From Rhizobium rosettiformans (GTDB lineage Bacteria > Pseudomonadota > Alphaproteobacteria > Rhizobiales > Rhizobiaceae), in contig NZ_CP032405.1 of the NCBI RefSeq assembly GCF_016806065.1, positions 3,562,001 through 3,626,000 of the forward strand: 64,000 nucleotides of DNA, read 5' to 3'. Below, piece by piece: positions 36,055 through 43,651 of this stretch. Positions within the stretch are counted from its first letter, which is position 1; each line of letters starts with the position of its first letter. A model generated the notes under the pieces. It searched no databases. It saw only the letters and a list, made by a program, of their open reading frames with translations, and was not told the DNA's origin. Made by a program: the position numbers and the translations under genes.

Positions 36055-37029
36055 ATGACCCGCACCATCGTCGCATCCGCCACCAAGGAAATCATCATCG
36101 GTTTCGACCAGCCCTTCTGCGTCATCGGCGAGCGCATCAACCCCACGGGTCGCAAGAAGCTCGCAGCCGAAATGATCGAGGGCAATTTCGACACGGTTAT
36201 CAAGGACGCGCTGGAACAGGTCGCAGCCGGCGCCACCATGCTCGACGTCAATGCCGGCGTCACCTCCGTCAATCCGAACGAGACTGAGCCTGGCCTTCTG
36301 GTCAAGACCATGGAAATCGTCCAGGGCCTCGTCGACGTGCCGCTCGCGATCGATAGCTCCGTCACCGCCGCCATCGAGGCGGCGCTCAAGGTCGCCAAGG
36401 GCCGCCCGCTGATCAATTCGGTCACCGGTGAGGAAGAAAAGCTCGAAGCCATCCTGCCGCTCTGCGCCAAATACAATGTGCCGGTCGTTGCCATCTCCAA
36501 CGACGAAACCGGAATTTCCCAGGATCCGGACGTACGCTTTGCCGTCGCCAAGAAGATCGTCGAGCGCGCCATGGATTACGGCATCAAGCCGCATGACATC
36601 GTCGTCGACCCGCTGGTCATGCCGATCGGCGCCATCGGCTCGGCCGGCCTGCAGGTCTTCGCCCTCGTCCGCCGTCTCCGCGAAGAGCTGAAGGTCAACA
36701 CCACCTGCGGCCTCTCCAACATCTCCTTCGGCCTGCCCCATCGCCACGGCATCAATGCCGGCTTCATCCCGATGGTCATCGGTGCAGGCATGACGTCGGC
36801 CATCATGAACCCCTGCCGCCCGCAGGAAATGGAAGCCGTCCGCGCCGCCAATGTCCTCAATGGCACCGACGAGAATTGCTACAACTGGATCAAGACCTAT
36901 CGCGACTACAAGCCCGCCGAAGGCGGCGGCCACGCAGCCCCTGCCGCATCCCCAGCCTCCGCCTCCACCGGCGGCGGCCGCCGCGGCGGCCGTGCTGCGC
37001 GTGTCGGTGGCGGTGCTGCGTCGGAGTGA
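36055..37029 (+). CDS. Methyltetrahydrofolate:corrinoid methyltransferase
   Basis: A 324-residue pterin-binding (DHPS-like) barrel protein of the MeTr/AcsE/MtgA type. It has FCVIGERINPTGRKKL, the folate-site motif, then MLDVNAGVTSVNPNETEP, AIDSSVTAAIEAAL and PLVMPIGAIG. It should move methyl from the corrinoid protein to THF. Strong ribosome site GGAGG. The last 40 residues are low-complexity Pro/Ala then Gly/Arg-rich (GGGRRGGRAARVGGG), beyond the barrel. It ends the VF-MetV-MetF operon; BrnTA follows. Confidence 0.93.
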   Translation: MTRTIVASATKEIIIGFDQPFCVIGERINPTGRKKLAAEMIEGNFDTVIKDALEQVAAGATMLDVNAGVTSVNPNETEPGLLVKTMEIVQGLVDVPLAIDSSVTAAIEAALKVAKGRPLINSVTGEEEKLEAILPLCAKYNVPVVAISNDETGISQDPDVRFAVAKKIVERAMDYGIKPHDIVVDPLVMPIGAIGSAGLQVFALVRRLREELKVNTTCGLSNISFGLPHRHGINAGFIPMVIGAGMTSAIMNPCRPQEMEAVRAANVLNGTDENCYNWIKTYRDYKPAEGGGHAAPAASPASASTGGGRRGGRAARVGGGAASE

Positions 37030-37048
37030 TACTTCAACCCCCTGCCGT

Positions 37049-37084
37049 TTTACATTTGCCTATACAAACGTGTAGTATGCGAGC
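37049..37084 (+). promoter_or_regulatory. brnTA: brnTA promoter and probable autoregulatory operator
   Basis: TTTACA (37049-37054) and TAGTAT (37073-37078) are 18 bases apart, a fair sigma-70-type pair. The spacer and -10 contain TACA-AACG-TGTA (37063-37074), a palindrome well placed for repression by BrnA, which is known to autoregulate brnTA operons. Confidence 0.5.
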
Positions 37085-37372
37085 ATGAAGCTAGCGATTT
37101 CCGGCTTTGATTGGGACAGCGGCAACTGGCCAAAATGTGCCAGGCATGGCCTGACAATGCAGGAAATCGAGCAGGTGTTCTCGAGAACGCCATCGGTCTA
37201 CCCCGACCCCACGGTTGGTGAAGACCGGAAGCGCGCCATCGGGACAACTGCGGAAGGCAGATACGTCTTCGTCGTCTTCACCTTGCGCGAAAGCGAGCTC
37301 GGAATTCTGATCCGACCGATTAGCGCGCGTTACATGCACGAACGGGAGATTAGGCGTTATGAACAACGGTAA
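37085..37372 (+). CDS. brnT: BrnT-family toxin
   Basis: The 95-residue protein is a BrnT-type ribonuclease toxin with a RelE-like fold. Family marks are FDWDSGNWPKCARHGLT at the N-terminus, GTTAEGRYVFVVFT in the middle and RPISARYMHEREIRRYE at the C-terminus. As usual for brnTA, toxin precedes antitoxin, and the two genes overlap by 14 bases. It lies between two genes of the corrinoid pathway. Confidence 0.94.
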   Translation: MKLAISGFDWDSGNWPKCARHGLTMQEIEQVFSRTPSVYPDPTVGEDRKRAIGTTAEGRYVFVVFTLRESELGILIRPISARYMHEREIRRYEQR

Positions 37373-37619
37373 GGGCAAGCAGATGCCGGTCCTGCATTCC
37401 GATGAAGAGGCGGAAGCCTTCGTCGAAACTGCAGACCTCTCCGAATACGATCTGTCCGGCTTCAAACCCGTCCAGTTCGAGTTCGAAAAGAAGTCGGCAC
37501 AACTGAACATGAGACTGCCGGAAGCCCTGCTTTCGGCGATCAAGGCAAAGGCTCAGGAAAGGGGTATTCCCTACACCCGCCTGATCCGCGAAGTGCTCGA
37601 AAAGACGGTGGCCAAGTAA
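37359..37619 (+). CDS. brnA: BrnA-family antitoxin
   Basis: The 86-residue antitoxin has an acidic toxin-binding N-terminal half (SDEEAEAFVETADLSEYDLS) and a C-terminal ribbon-helix-helix with QLNMRLPEALLSAIKAKAQERGIPYTRLIREVLE, split here across 37500-37605. It should neutralise BrnT and repress the operon. It ends 54 bases before the ASKHA gene, close enough for read-through. Confidence 0.93.
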   Translation: MNNGKGKQMPVLHSDEEAEAFVETADLSEYDLSGFKPVQFEFEKKSAQLNMRLPEALLSAIKAKAQERGIPYTRLIREVLEKTVAK

Positions 37620-37673
37620 GGCCGAAGCAGACAGTCATGCCCCGGGGAATGACCCAGATTTCGAAAGACCAGA

Positions 37674-39707
37674 ATGACCGACGCCGCTGATCCCCTCGTC
37701 CTCTTCATGCCCTCGGGCAAACGTGGCCGTTTTCCTGTAGGCACCACGGTGCTCGAAGCGGCGCGATCGCTCGGCGTCTATGTCGAGAGCGTCTGCGGCG
37801 GGCGCGCCACCTGTGGCCGCTGCCAGATCGAGGTCCAGGAAGGCCAGTTCGCCAAACACGGCATCACCTCGTCGAACGACCATATCTCGCCGGTCGGCCC
37901 GAAGGAGAAGCGCTATGCCGAGGTGCGTACCATCCCGCAAGGCCGCCGCCTCTCCTGCTCGGCCACCATCCAGGGCGACCTCGTCGTCGATGTGCCGCCG
38001 GACACCGTCGTCAATGCCCAGGTCATCCGCAAGGCCGCGATCGACCGGCTGATCGCGCGCAATCCCGCCGTCCAGCTGTGTTATGTCGAGGTGGACGAGC
38101 CCGACATGCACAAGCCGCTCGGCGATCTCGATCGCCTGAATGTCATGCTGCACAAGGACTGGGGCCTCAGCGACGTCCTGGTCGCCCAGCACCTGCTCCC
38201 CGATGTCCAGAAGATCCTGCGCAAGGGCAATTGGGGCGTCACCGCCGCCATCCACCGCGATCTCGAAACCTCGCGCCCCAACCTGATTGCCCTTTGGCCT
38301 GGCCTGCACAACGAGGCCTATGGCATCGCCTGTGATATCGGCTCGACCACCATCGCCATGCATCTGGTCTCGCTTCTGTCCGGCCGCGTCGTCGCCTCCT
38401 CGGGCGCTGCCAATCCGCAGATCCGCTTCGGCGAAGACCTGATGAGCCGCGTTTCCTATGTCATGATGAACCCCGATGGCCGCGAGGCGATGACCAAGGC
38501 TGTGCGCCAGGCGATCAACGAACTCACGGCCAAGGTCTGCGCCGAGGCGGAGATCACGCCGGACAGCATTCTCGACGCCGTCTTCGTCGCCAATCCGATC
38601 ATGCACCACCTCTTCCTCGGCATCGATCCGACGGAGCTCGGCCAGGCCCCCTTTGCGCTCGCCGTCTCCGGTGCCGTCCACACCTGGTCGCGCGAGATCG
38701 ATCTTGCCATCAATCGCGGCGCCCGCGTCTATCTGCTCCCCTGCATCGCCGGCCATGTCGGCGCGGATGCCGCCGGCGCGACGCTGTCCGAAGGCCCGCA
38801 TCGCCAGGACAAGATGATGCTGCTCGTCGATGTCGGCACCAATGCCGAGATCGTGCTCGGTAACCGCACCCGCACGGTTGCCGCCTCGTCGCCGACGGGC
38901 CCCGCCTTCGAAGGCGCCGAAATCTCCTGCGGCCAGCGCGCCGCCCCGGGCGCCATCGAGCGCGTCCGCATCGACCCCATTACCCTCGAACCGCGCTTCA
39001 AGGTCATCGGCGTCGAGCAATGGTCGGATGAGGAAGGTTTTGCCGAAGCCGCGGAAAAAACCGGCGTCACTGGCATTTGTGGCTCGGCGATCATCGAAGT
39101 CGTCGCCGAAATGTATCTCTCCGGCGTCATCTCCGCCGATGGCGTGGTCGATGGCGCAATGGCCGCGAAAAGCCACCGCATTCTCGAAAACGGCCGGACC
39201 TTCTCCTACCTCCTGCATGACGGCGCCCAGAAGATCACCGTCACCCAGAACGACGTGCGCGCCATCCAGCTCGCGAAAGCCGCCCTCTATGCCGGCATCA
39301 AGCTTCTGATGGAAAAGCTCGGCGTCGAGACCGTCGACACCATCCGCTTCGCCGGCGCCTTCGGCTCCTTCATCGATCCGAAATATGCAATGGTGCTCGG
39401 CCTCATCCCCGATTGCGACCTCGATGAAGTCAAGGCCGTCGGCAACGCCGCCGGCACCGGCGCCCTCATGGCCCTCCTCAATCGCGACTACCGCCGCGAA
39501 ATCGAGGAAACCGTAACCCGTATCGAAAAGATCGAAACGGCCCTGGAGCCGCATTTCCAGCAGCTCTTCATCGACGCCATGGCACTGCCAAACAAGGTCG
39601 ATCCCTTTCCGAAGCTGGCGAGTGTCGTGACGTTGCCGGAGCGGAAGGTTCTGGCGGATGGGGATGGTGAAGGCGGCGGACGGAGACGGAGGCGGTCGAG
39701 GGAGTAG
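37674..39707 (+). CDS. ASKHA-domain corrinoid activation protein (RACo/RamA-like)
   Basis: This 677-residue protein reductively reactivates Co(II) corrinoids using ATP. An N-terminal 2Fe-2S ferredoxin domain carries C41, C47 and C50 (CGGRATCGRC) and C95 (LSCSAT). A linker and an ASKHA ATPase follow, with phosphate loops ACDIGSTTIAMHLV and LLVDVGTNAEIVLG and a late FAGAFGSFIDP. This is the RACo architecture of acetogens and of bacterial betaine demethylation clusters. The last residues (DGEGGGRRRRRSRE) form an Arg/Gly tail. In an aerobe, accidental Co(I) oxidation should make such an activase essential to the pathway. Confidence 0.95.
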   Translation: MTDAADPLVLFMPSGKRGRFPVGTTVLEAARSLGVYVESVCGGRATCGRCQIEVQEGQFAKHGITSSNDHISPVGPKEKRYAEVRTIPQGRRLSCSATIQGDLVVDVPPDTVVNAQVIRKAAIDRLIARNPAVQLCYVEVDEPDMHKPLGDLDRLNVMLHKDWGLSDVLVAQHLLPDVQKILRKGNWGVTAAIHRDLETSRPNLIALWPGLHNEAYGIACDIGSTTIAMHLVSLLSGRVVASSGAANPQIRFGEDLMSRVSYVMMNPDGREAMTKAVRQAINELTAKVCAEAEITPDSILDAVFVANPIMHHLFLGIDPTELGQAPFALAVSGAVHTWSREIDLAINRGARVYLLPCIAGHVGADAAGATLSEGPHRQDKMMLLVDVGTNAEIVLGNRTRTVAASSPTGPAFEGAEISCGQRAAPGAIERVRIDPITLEPRFKVIGVEQWSDEEGFAEAAEKTGVTGICGSAIIEVVAEMYLSGVISADGVVDGAMAAKSHRILENGRTFSYLLHDGAQKITVTQNDVRAIQLAKAALYAGIKLLMEKLGVETVDTIRFAGAFGSFIDPKYAMVLGLIPDCDLDEVKAVGNAAGTGALMALLNRDYRREIEETVTRIEKIETALEPHFQQLFIDAMALPNKVDPFPKLASVVTLPERKVLADGDGEGGGRRRRRSRE

Positions 39708-39935
39708 GAGTTTGGATGCGTTTCTGTTTGGAGAGACAGTTTGCGCCGCCATTTTGGACGGTCCGACGATTGTTTGTCGAGCCTGAAATCAGCCCTATTG
39801 TTCGGACGCTGACGATCAGCTCGCACCCAAAGATGGCCTCACTGAAAATGTCGTTTGCAGCCTCTCCAAATAAGCGTCAACAATTGCTGCCCGGCCGCGC
39901 TTCTGCAGACTGAGAAAGTTCAAGCAAGGTGCCTC
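39708..39935. other. Intergenic stretch ahead of the KAP NTPase gene
   Basis: GC drops here compared with the genes on the left, matching the KAP gene that follows. No tRNA, integrase or direct repeat was seen. AAGGTG before ATG 39936 is the likely ribosome site. Confidence 0.4.
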
Positions 39936-42221
39936 ATGCCAACCATTGACGCTGATAGACCCATTACCGATCAGCAGACCGATGAATACGGCTTCGCCGA
40001 AATGGCGAAGAAACTTGCTCCGTCTATAGCTGAGCTCGCAAACGGCGAGAGCGTCGTTTTCGGCATCGAGGGACCATGGGGTTCTGGTAAGACGAGCTTT
40101 CTAAACTTTCTTCGCTCCTCGCTGGAAACTGATCAGAAACCCCATGTGGTGACGCTTGCACCTTGGCTTATCGGCGATAGCCGTGATCTCGTATCAGCCT
40201 TGATCGCATCGATGGCCCCAATTCTCGCAGATTTGGAGGCCAAAGACCCAGCTAGAAAATGGTACGCCCGCAAAGCGAAGGTCGCAAAAGCAGCGGATTT
40301 GCTGAAAGGCTATGCCGTGATGACCGGACGCGGATTGGGGCCATTGGCGAAGATGGCAGGATTGGCGGTTCCTGGGCTAAGTATCGTCGGAGAGGCGATT
40401 GAGTTGGGAACCAGCACAATCGGTGGGCTAAAAGGTCCAAGCGAGACGCAGGTGAAAGAGAGCATTGCCAACAGGATCAGAGAGCTTAATGCTCGCTTCA
40501 TTGTCCTCATCGATGATCTTGACCGGCTTGAGCCACATCAGGCGGTGGAAGTGGTGCGATTGGTGCGGTCGGTCGCAGATTTTCCGAACGTCGCATACGT
40601 ACTTTGTTATGATCGAGCTATCTTGGGGCACGCTCTTGAAACCGGGCTGTCGGTAAAGGACGGCGACCTCTTTCTACAAAAAATCGTCCAGCTGACGTTT
40701 ACGCTGCCCATGCCGGAGCCATTTGATCTTCGGCTCTCGCTCAGAAAAAAACTGATCGCTTTGTTTAAACATGTAGCTGGACGAGACCTGACAGGTGACG
40801 AGAGCGACGACCTGATGCGATCGGTGGACCGCGAGGGCACGCGGCTAAGGACGCCGCGGGACGTGAAACTTGTGCTGAATGCGGTTTCGTTCATCTATCC
40901 TTCGATCGCGAACGAGGTTTATTTTCCGGACCTTTGCCGGATTCGCCTAATCAAAATCGTCCACCCCCGCCTCCATCAGTGGATTGAAGAGTACCTCGGA
41001 TCACGGAGCGTGCTGGTATCTGGCGACGCTCGCATCAACAAATCAGAGCGGGCGAGACTCGGCGATCGGTTATTGGAGTTGATGCCTGACGACGACATGG
41101 AGTCTCCAAACTCGATTTGGTCGCTGCTAAGTTTCGTACCCGGCCTTGTGAAGACTGACAACAGTGTCGAGCGCGTTTTCAACTCGGTGAGTGACAGAGA
41201 CATCGAACAGTTAGTCAATGCGCGACGGCTCGGCAGTCCTTTCCATTCTCGGTTCTATTTTGCCCTCAGTGCCCCGAAGGCCATGATCCCAGAAGCGGAT
41301 ATGCGATCGCTTCGCGAAGCGGCTGGGCAGGATGTAACGGCCACTACCAGAATCCTCGACGGATTCATTGAGATCGAGCGGCACTATGGGCAAAGCTGGA
41401 TTGAGCACTTGCTGATGAGGCTCGACGACGTAGAACTTCGAACCTACTCGATCGACCAGTTGGCCGGTTTAGCAACCGCACTTGCAGTCAGCGCCGGACA
41501 CGCCATTCGCAAGCATGAGCGGATAGAAGCTCTGGCCGTCTCGCTTTCTACGAAAATTCAATGGGCGGTCGATCTGATTCTAACTAAGATTAAAAGGATT
41601 GATGCTGCTCATGTCACGACAGTCACCAGCGACATCTTCCGGCGAGGCGATCTTGCTTGGCTCGTGGGCCGCTATTACCGCCAACAACTCTATGATCATG
41701 GCCGCTTGGGAGACAGAGCAAATCCCGCTGACCAGCGTGTCCATACCGACGCCGTAATGGATCAAGGTCGGGCTACGCTCGAGGCACGGCTTTCGGCGGC
41801 CACCGATGACTTCCTGGATTTCAAAGATTTCGGTGCTTTCATTTTCGGATGGCGAGACATGTCTGGAGTCGAGACACCGAAAGCATGGGTGACGCAGAGA
41901 ATTGCGGCGGATGCCGACTTTCTAAAATTCCTTCTTCAAATGCGGAGCTGGGCGGCGAGTGATCGGGTGTACTATCCATTGCGACGTGACGCCGTGGAAA
42001 TCTTCGTGCCCTGGCGTGACGTAATCACCCGCCTTCAAGAGATTGAACGACACGCGGACGAAGAAACATCGCGGACCTTGAGCAGCATCAAGCTGTCAAT
42101 CAAGCAGGGACGCGACCACGCGGGAGATGATTTTGATGCCGGCGAAGATTCAACGCAAGGCGAAGACCACCCAGACGAGGCGGCAGCGAACCCTGCCCCT
42201 GCTGACGGTGAGGCGAGCTAA
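39936..42221 (+). CDS. KAP-family P-loop NTPase
   Basis: This 761-residue protein is a KAP NTPase (STAND/AAA-related). Walker A GPWGSGKT is at residues 46-53 and Walker B IVLIDDLDRLEP around residues 189-200. Between them lies a weakly hydrophobic stretch (about residues 125-160) in the place where KAP proteins often insert membrane helices. The C-terminal 450 residues are helical and not recognisable. KAP NTPases occur in plasmid phage-exclusion (PifA) and other conflict systems. It stands alone, with lower GC and more relaxed codon use than its neighbours, which suggests transfer. Confidence 0.85.
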   Translation: MPTIDADRPITDQQTDEYGFAEMAKKLAPSIAELANGESVVFGIEGPWGSGKTSFLNFLRSSLETDQKPHVVTLAPWLIGDSRDLVSALIASMAPILADLEAKDPARKWYARKAKVAKAADLLKGYAVMTGRGLGPLAKMAGLAVPGLSIVGEAIELGTSTIGGLKGPSETQVKESIANRIRELNARFIVLIDDLDRLEPHQAVEVVRLVRSVADFPNVAYVLCYDRAILGHALETGLSVKDGDLFLQKIVQLTFTLPMPEPFDLRLSLRKKLIALFKHVAGRDLTGDESDDLMRSVDREGTRLRTPRDVKLVLNAVSFIYPSIANEVYFPDLCRIRLIKIVHPRLHQWIEEYLGSRSVLVSGDARINKSERARLGDRLLELMPDDDMESPNSIWSLLSFVPGLVKTDNSVERVFNSVSDRDIEQLVNARRLGSPFHSRFYFALSAPKAMIPEADMRSLREAAGQDVTATTRILDGFIEIERHYGQSWIEHLLMRLDDVELRTYSIDQLAGLATALAVSAGHAIRKHERIEALAVSLSTKIQWAVDLILTKIKRIDAAHVTTVTSDIFRRGDLAWLVGRYYRQQLYDHGRLGDRANPADQRVHTDAVMDQGRATLEARLSAATDDFLDFKDFGAFIFGWRDMSGVETPKAWVTQRIAADADFLKFLLQMRSWAASDRVYYPLRRDAVEIFVPWRDVITRLQEIERHADEETSRTLSSIKLSIKQGRDHAGDDFDAGEDSTQGEDHPDEAAANPAPADGEAS

Positions 42222-42329
42222 CACACGTCACCAAGCGGTCAGCACTTGGAAGCTATTTGCCTGCTTATAATCCTCGCTATCCAAAAAGCGGACAGGCCGT
42301 ACACGACCACCAAAAATCGGTCTTCCCAC

Positions 42330-42935
42330 TTACCCCAAAATCCCCGCCGCATCCTCCACCATCTGCGCCAGCGCCTCGGGCTTGGCCCCGCGCACCGGGC
42401 TGAAATACTTGACCTTCAGATCCTTGAAGCCGCAAAAGCCGAGGATCTGCCGGCGCAGCACCTTCACCCAGCCATTGCCGTAAAACCATTTGAGAAAGAA
42501 GGTCGGGGTATCCGAGGTGATGACGACGCGGGCCTTGCGCCCTGCCAGCAGCGGCTTCGGGAAGGCCTTGCCCTCGATGTATTGAAAGCCGAAACCGGGC
42601 ACCAGGACACGATCCAACAGGCCTTTGAGCTGCGCCGGCGCCGATCCCCACCAGAGTGGATGCACGATGACCAGCCGGTCGCACCAGGTCAGGCTATCGG
42701 CAAAGGCCTTGATATCCGGCTCCCACTCCATGCGCGCACGGTAGCCCTGTTTCAGATTGGCGTCGAAATCGAGATCCTCCAAATGCACCAGCCGTACCGT
42801 CTGGCCGCGCCGCCGCGCCTCGTCGGCGATTTTTTCCGCCATGGCACCGCACAGGGCATCCCTGGCCGGATTGCCGTTCAGGACCAGAACTCTCGAGGGC
42901 TGAGCATCGCGCGACAGAAAGGACATGAGGAACAC
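42330..42935 (-). CDS. NAD(P)H-dependent oxidoreductase, flavodoxin fold
   Basis: The 201-residue flavoprotein of the MdaB/KefF/NQO1-like family reduces quinones or azo-type compounds by two electrons. The FMN/FAD loop is VLNGNPAR, with the family stretch VIVHPLWWGSAPAQLKGLLDRVL in the middle and GFGFQYIEGKAFPKPLL after it. A start three codons in (42926) is also possible. It is divergent from a TetR gene, with two operator-like palindromes just upstream of its start, so it is probably induced by a reactive or toxic compound. Confidence 0.92.
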   Translation of the reverse strand: MFLMSFLSRDAQPSRVLVLNGNPARDALCGAMAEKIADEARRRGQTVRLVHLEDLDFDANLKQGYRARMEWEPDIKAFADSLTWCDRLVIVHPLWWGSAPAQLKGLLDRVLVPGFGFQYIEGKAFPKPLLAGRKARVVITSDTPTFFLKWFYGNGWVKVLRRQILGFCGFKDLKVKYFSPVRGAKPEALAQMVEDAAGILG

Positions 42936-42944
42936 TCGTATTTT

Positions 42945-42985
42945 TGACCACGGTCATTTTATGAACATGAAATTGACCGTGGTCA
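42945..42985. promoter_or_regulatory. Twin TetR-type operators between oxidoreductase and TetR genes
   Basis: TGACCACGGTCA (42945-42956) and TGACCGTGGTCA (42974-42985) are exact reverse complements of each other, and each is a near-palindrome TGACC-NN-GGTCA. Their centres are 29 bp apart. The left one lies 10 bases upstream of the oxidoreductase start, so bound repressor would block that promoter; the right one lies 39 bases before the tetR start. Confidence 0.75.
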
Positions 42986-43024
42986 ACATATATTTGGCGT
43001 AGGCTCGACCAAAAGGATTCGCGC

Positions 43025-43651
43025 ATGAAGCTTCGCCAAACCCGCAGCCGTCAGACCAGGGATCAGATCCTGGCCGCCGCGTCAGATCTGTTTTCCCGTC
43101 AGGGTTATGAGCAGACCAGCATCGACCAGATCGCCACGGCCGCGAAAGTCGCGAAATCCAGCGTCTTTGCCCATTTCGGCGACAAGACCAATCTCTTGGC
43201 GGCCCTCGGCCTCACCGAGATCGAGCAGCTGGCCGAAGCCGGCCGCAAGCGCGTCGGTATCGATTCTGAAACACCGCTCGACACCCAGCTCGTCGCTTTG
43301 CTCAGCCCCTGGCTTACCTATTTCTGCCGCGAGCCGGCCTTTGCCGGGCTCTATCTGAGCCAGGCGGCCATCGTCACCGGCCCGTATACGGAAACCTTCA
43401 TGCGCCTCTGCTTCGAGGTGGAAGACCAGGTTGCCGCCCTCTTCACCCGCGCCTATCCTTCTCTCACCTCAGGCGAAGCGCGCCTCTATGCCCGGGGTGT
43501 CCAGGCGCTGTTCCATGAAGTGATCGTCTTCGAAATGTCGGAAGGGCTCAAGCAGTCGCGGCCGAACCCGGCACCACCGCAGCAGCTCTTATCTCAGATG
43601 CTGACGATCTGGACCGACGGCGTCGCGCATCGGCAAGCTCTGAAGGCCTGA
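43025..43651 (+). CDS. TetR/AcrR-family transcriptional regulator
   Basis: The 208-residue repressor has the N-terminal HTH (TRDQILAAASDLFSRQGYEQTSIDQIATAAKVAKSSVFAHFGDKTNLL region, 43061-43200) and a helical ligand-binding C-terminus. It is divergent from the NAD(P)H oxidoreductase gene with twin palindromes between, the usual arrangement for local repression and self-regulation. Its 3' end overlaps the convergent MocR gene by 63 bases. Confidence 0.94.
   Translation: MKLRQTRSRQTRDQILAAASDLFSRQGYEQTSIDQIATAAKVAKSSVFAHFGDKTNLLAALGLTEIEQLAEAGRKRVGIDSETPLDTQLVALLSPWLTYFCREPAFAGLYLSQAAIVTGPYTETFMRLCFEVEDQVAALFTRAYPSLTSGEARLYARGVQALFHEVIVFEMSEGLKQSRPNPAPPQQLLSQMLTIWTDGVAHRQALKA

Noticed and set aside
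34792..36933. A 713-codon open frame antisense to metF and the MeTr gene
   Set aside because: Same reason: an artefact of strong third-position GC; the plus strand has unmistakable families.
37635..39752. A 705-codon antisense frame to the activase gene
   Set aside because: No recognisable domains, and the plus-strand RACo-type protein explains the region fully.
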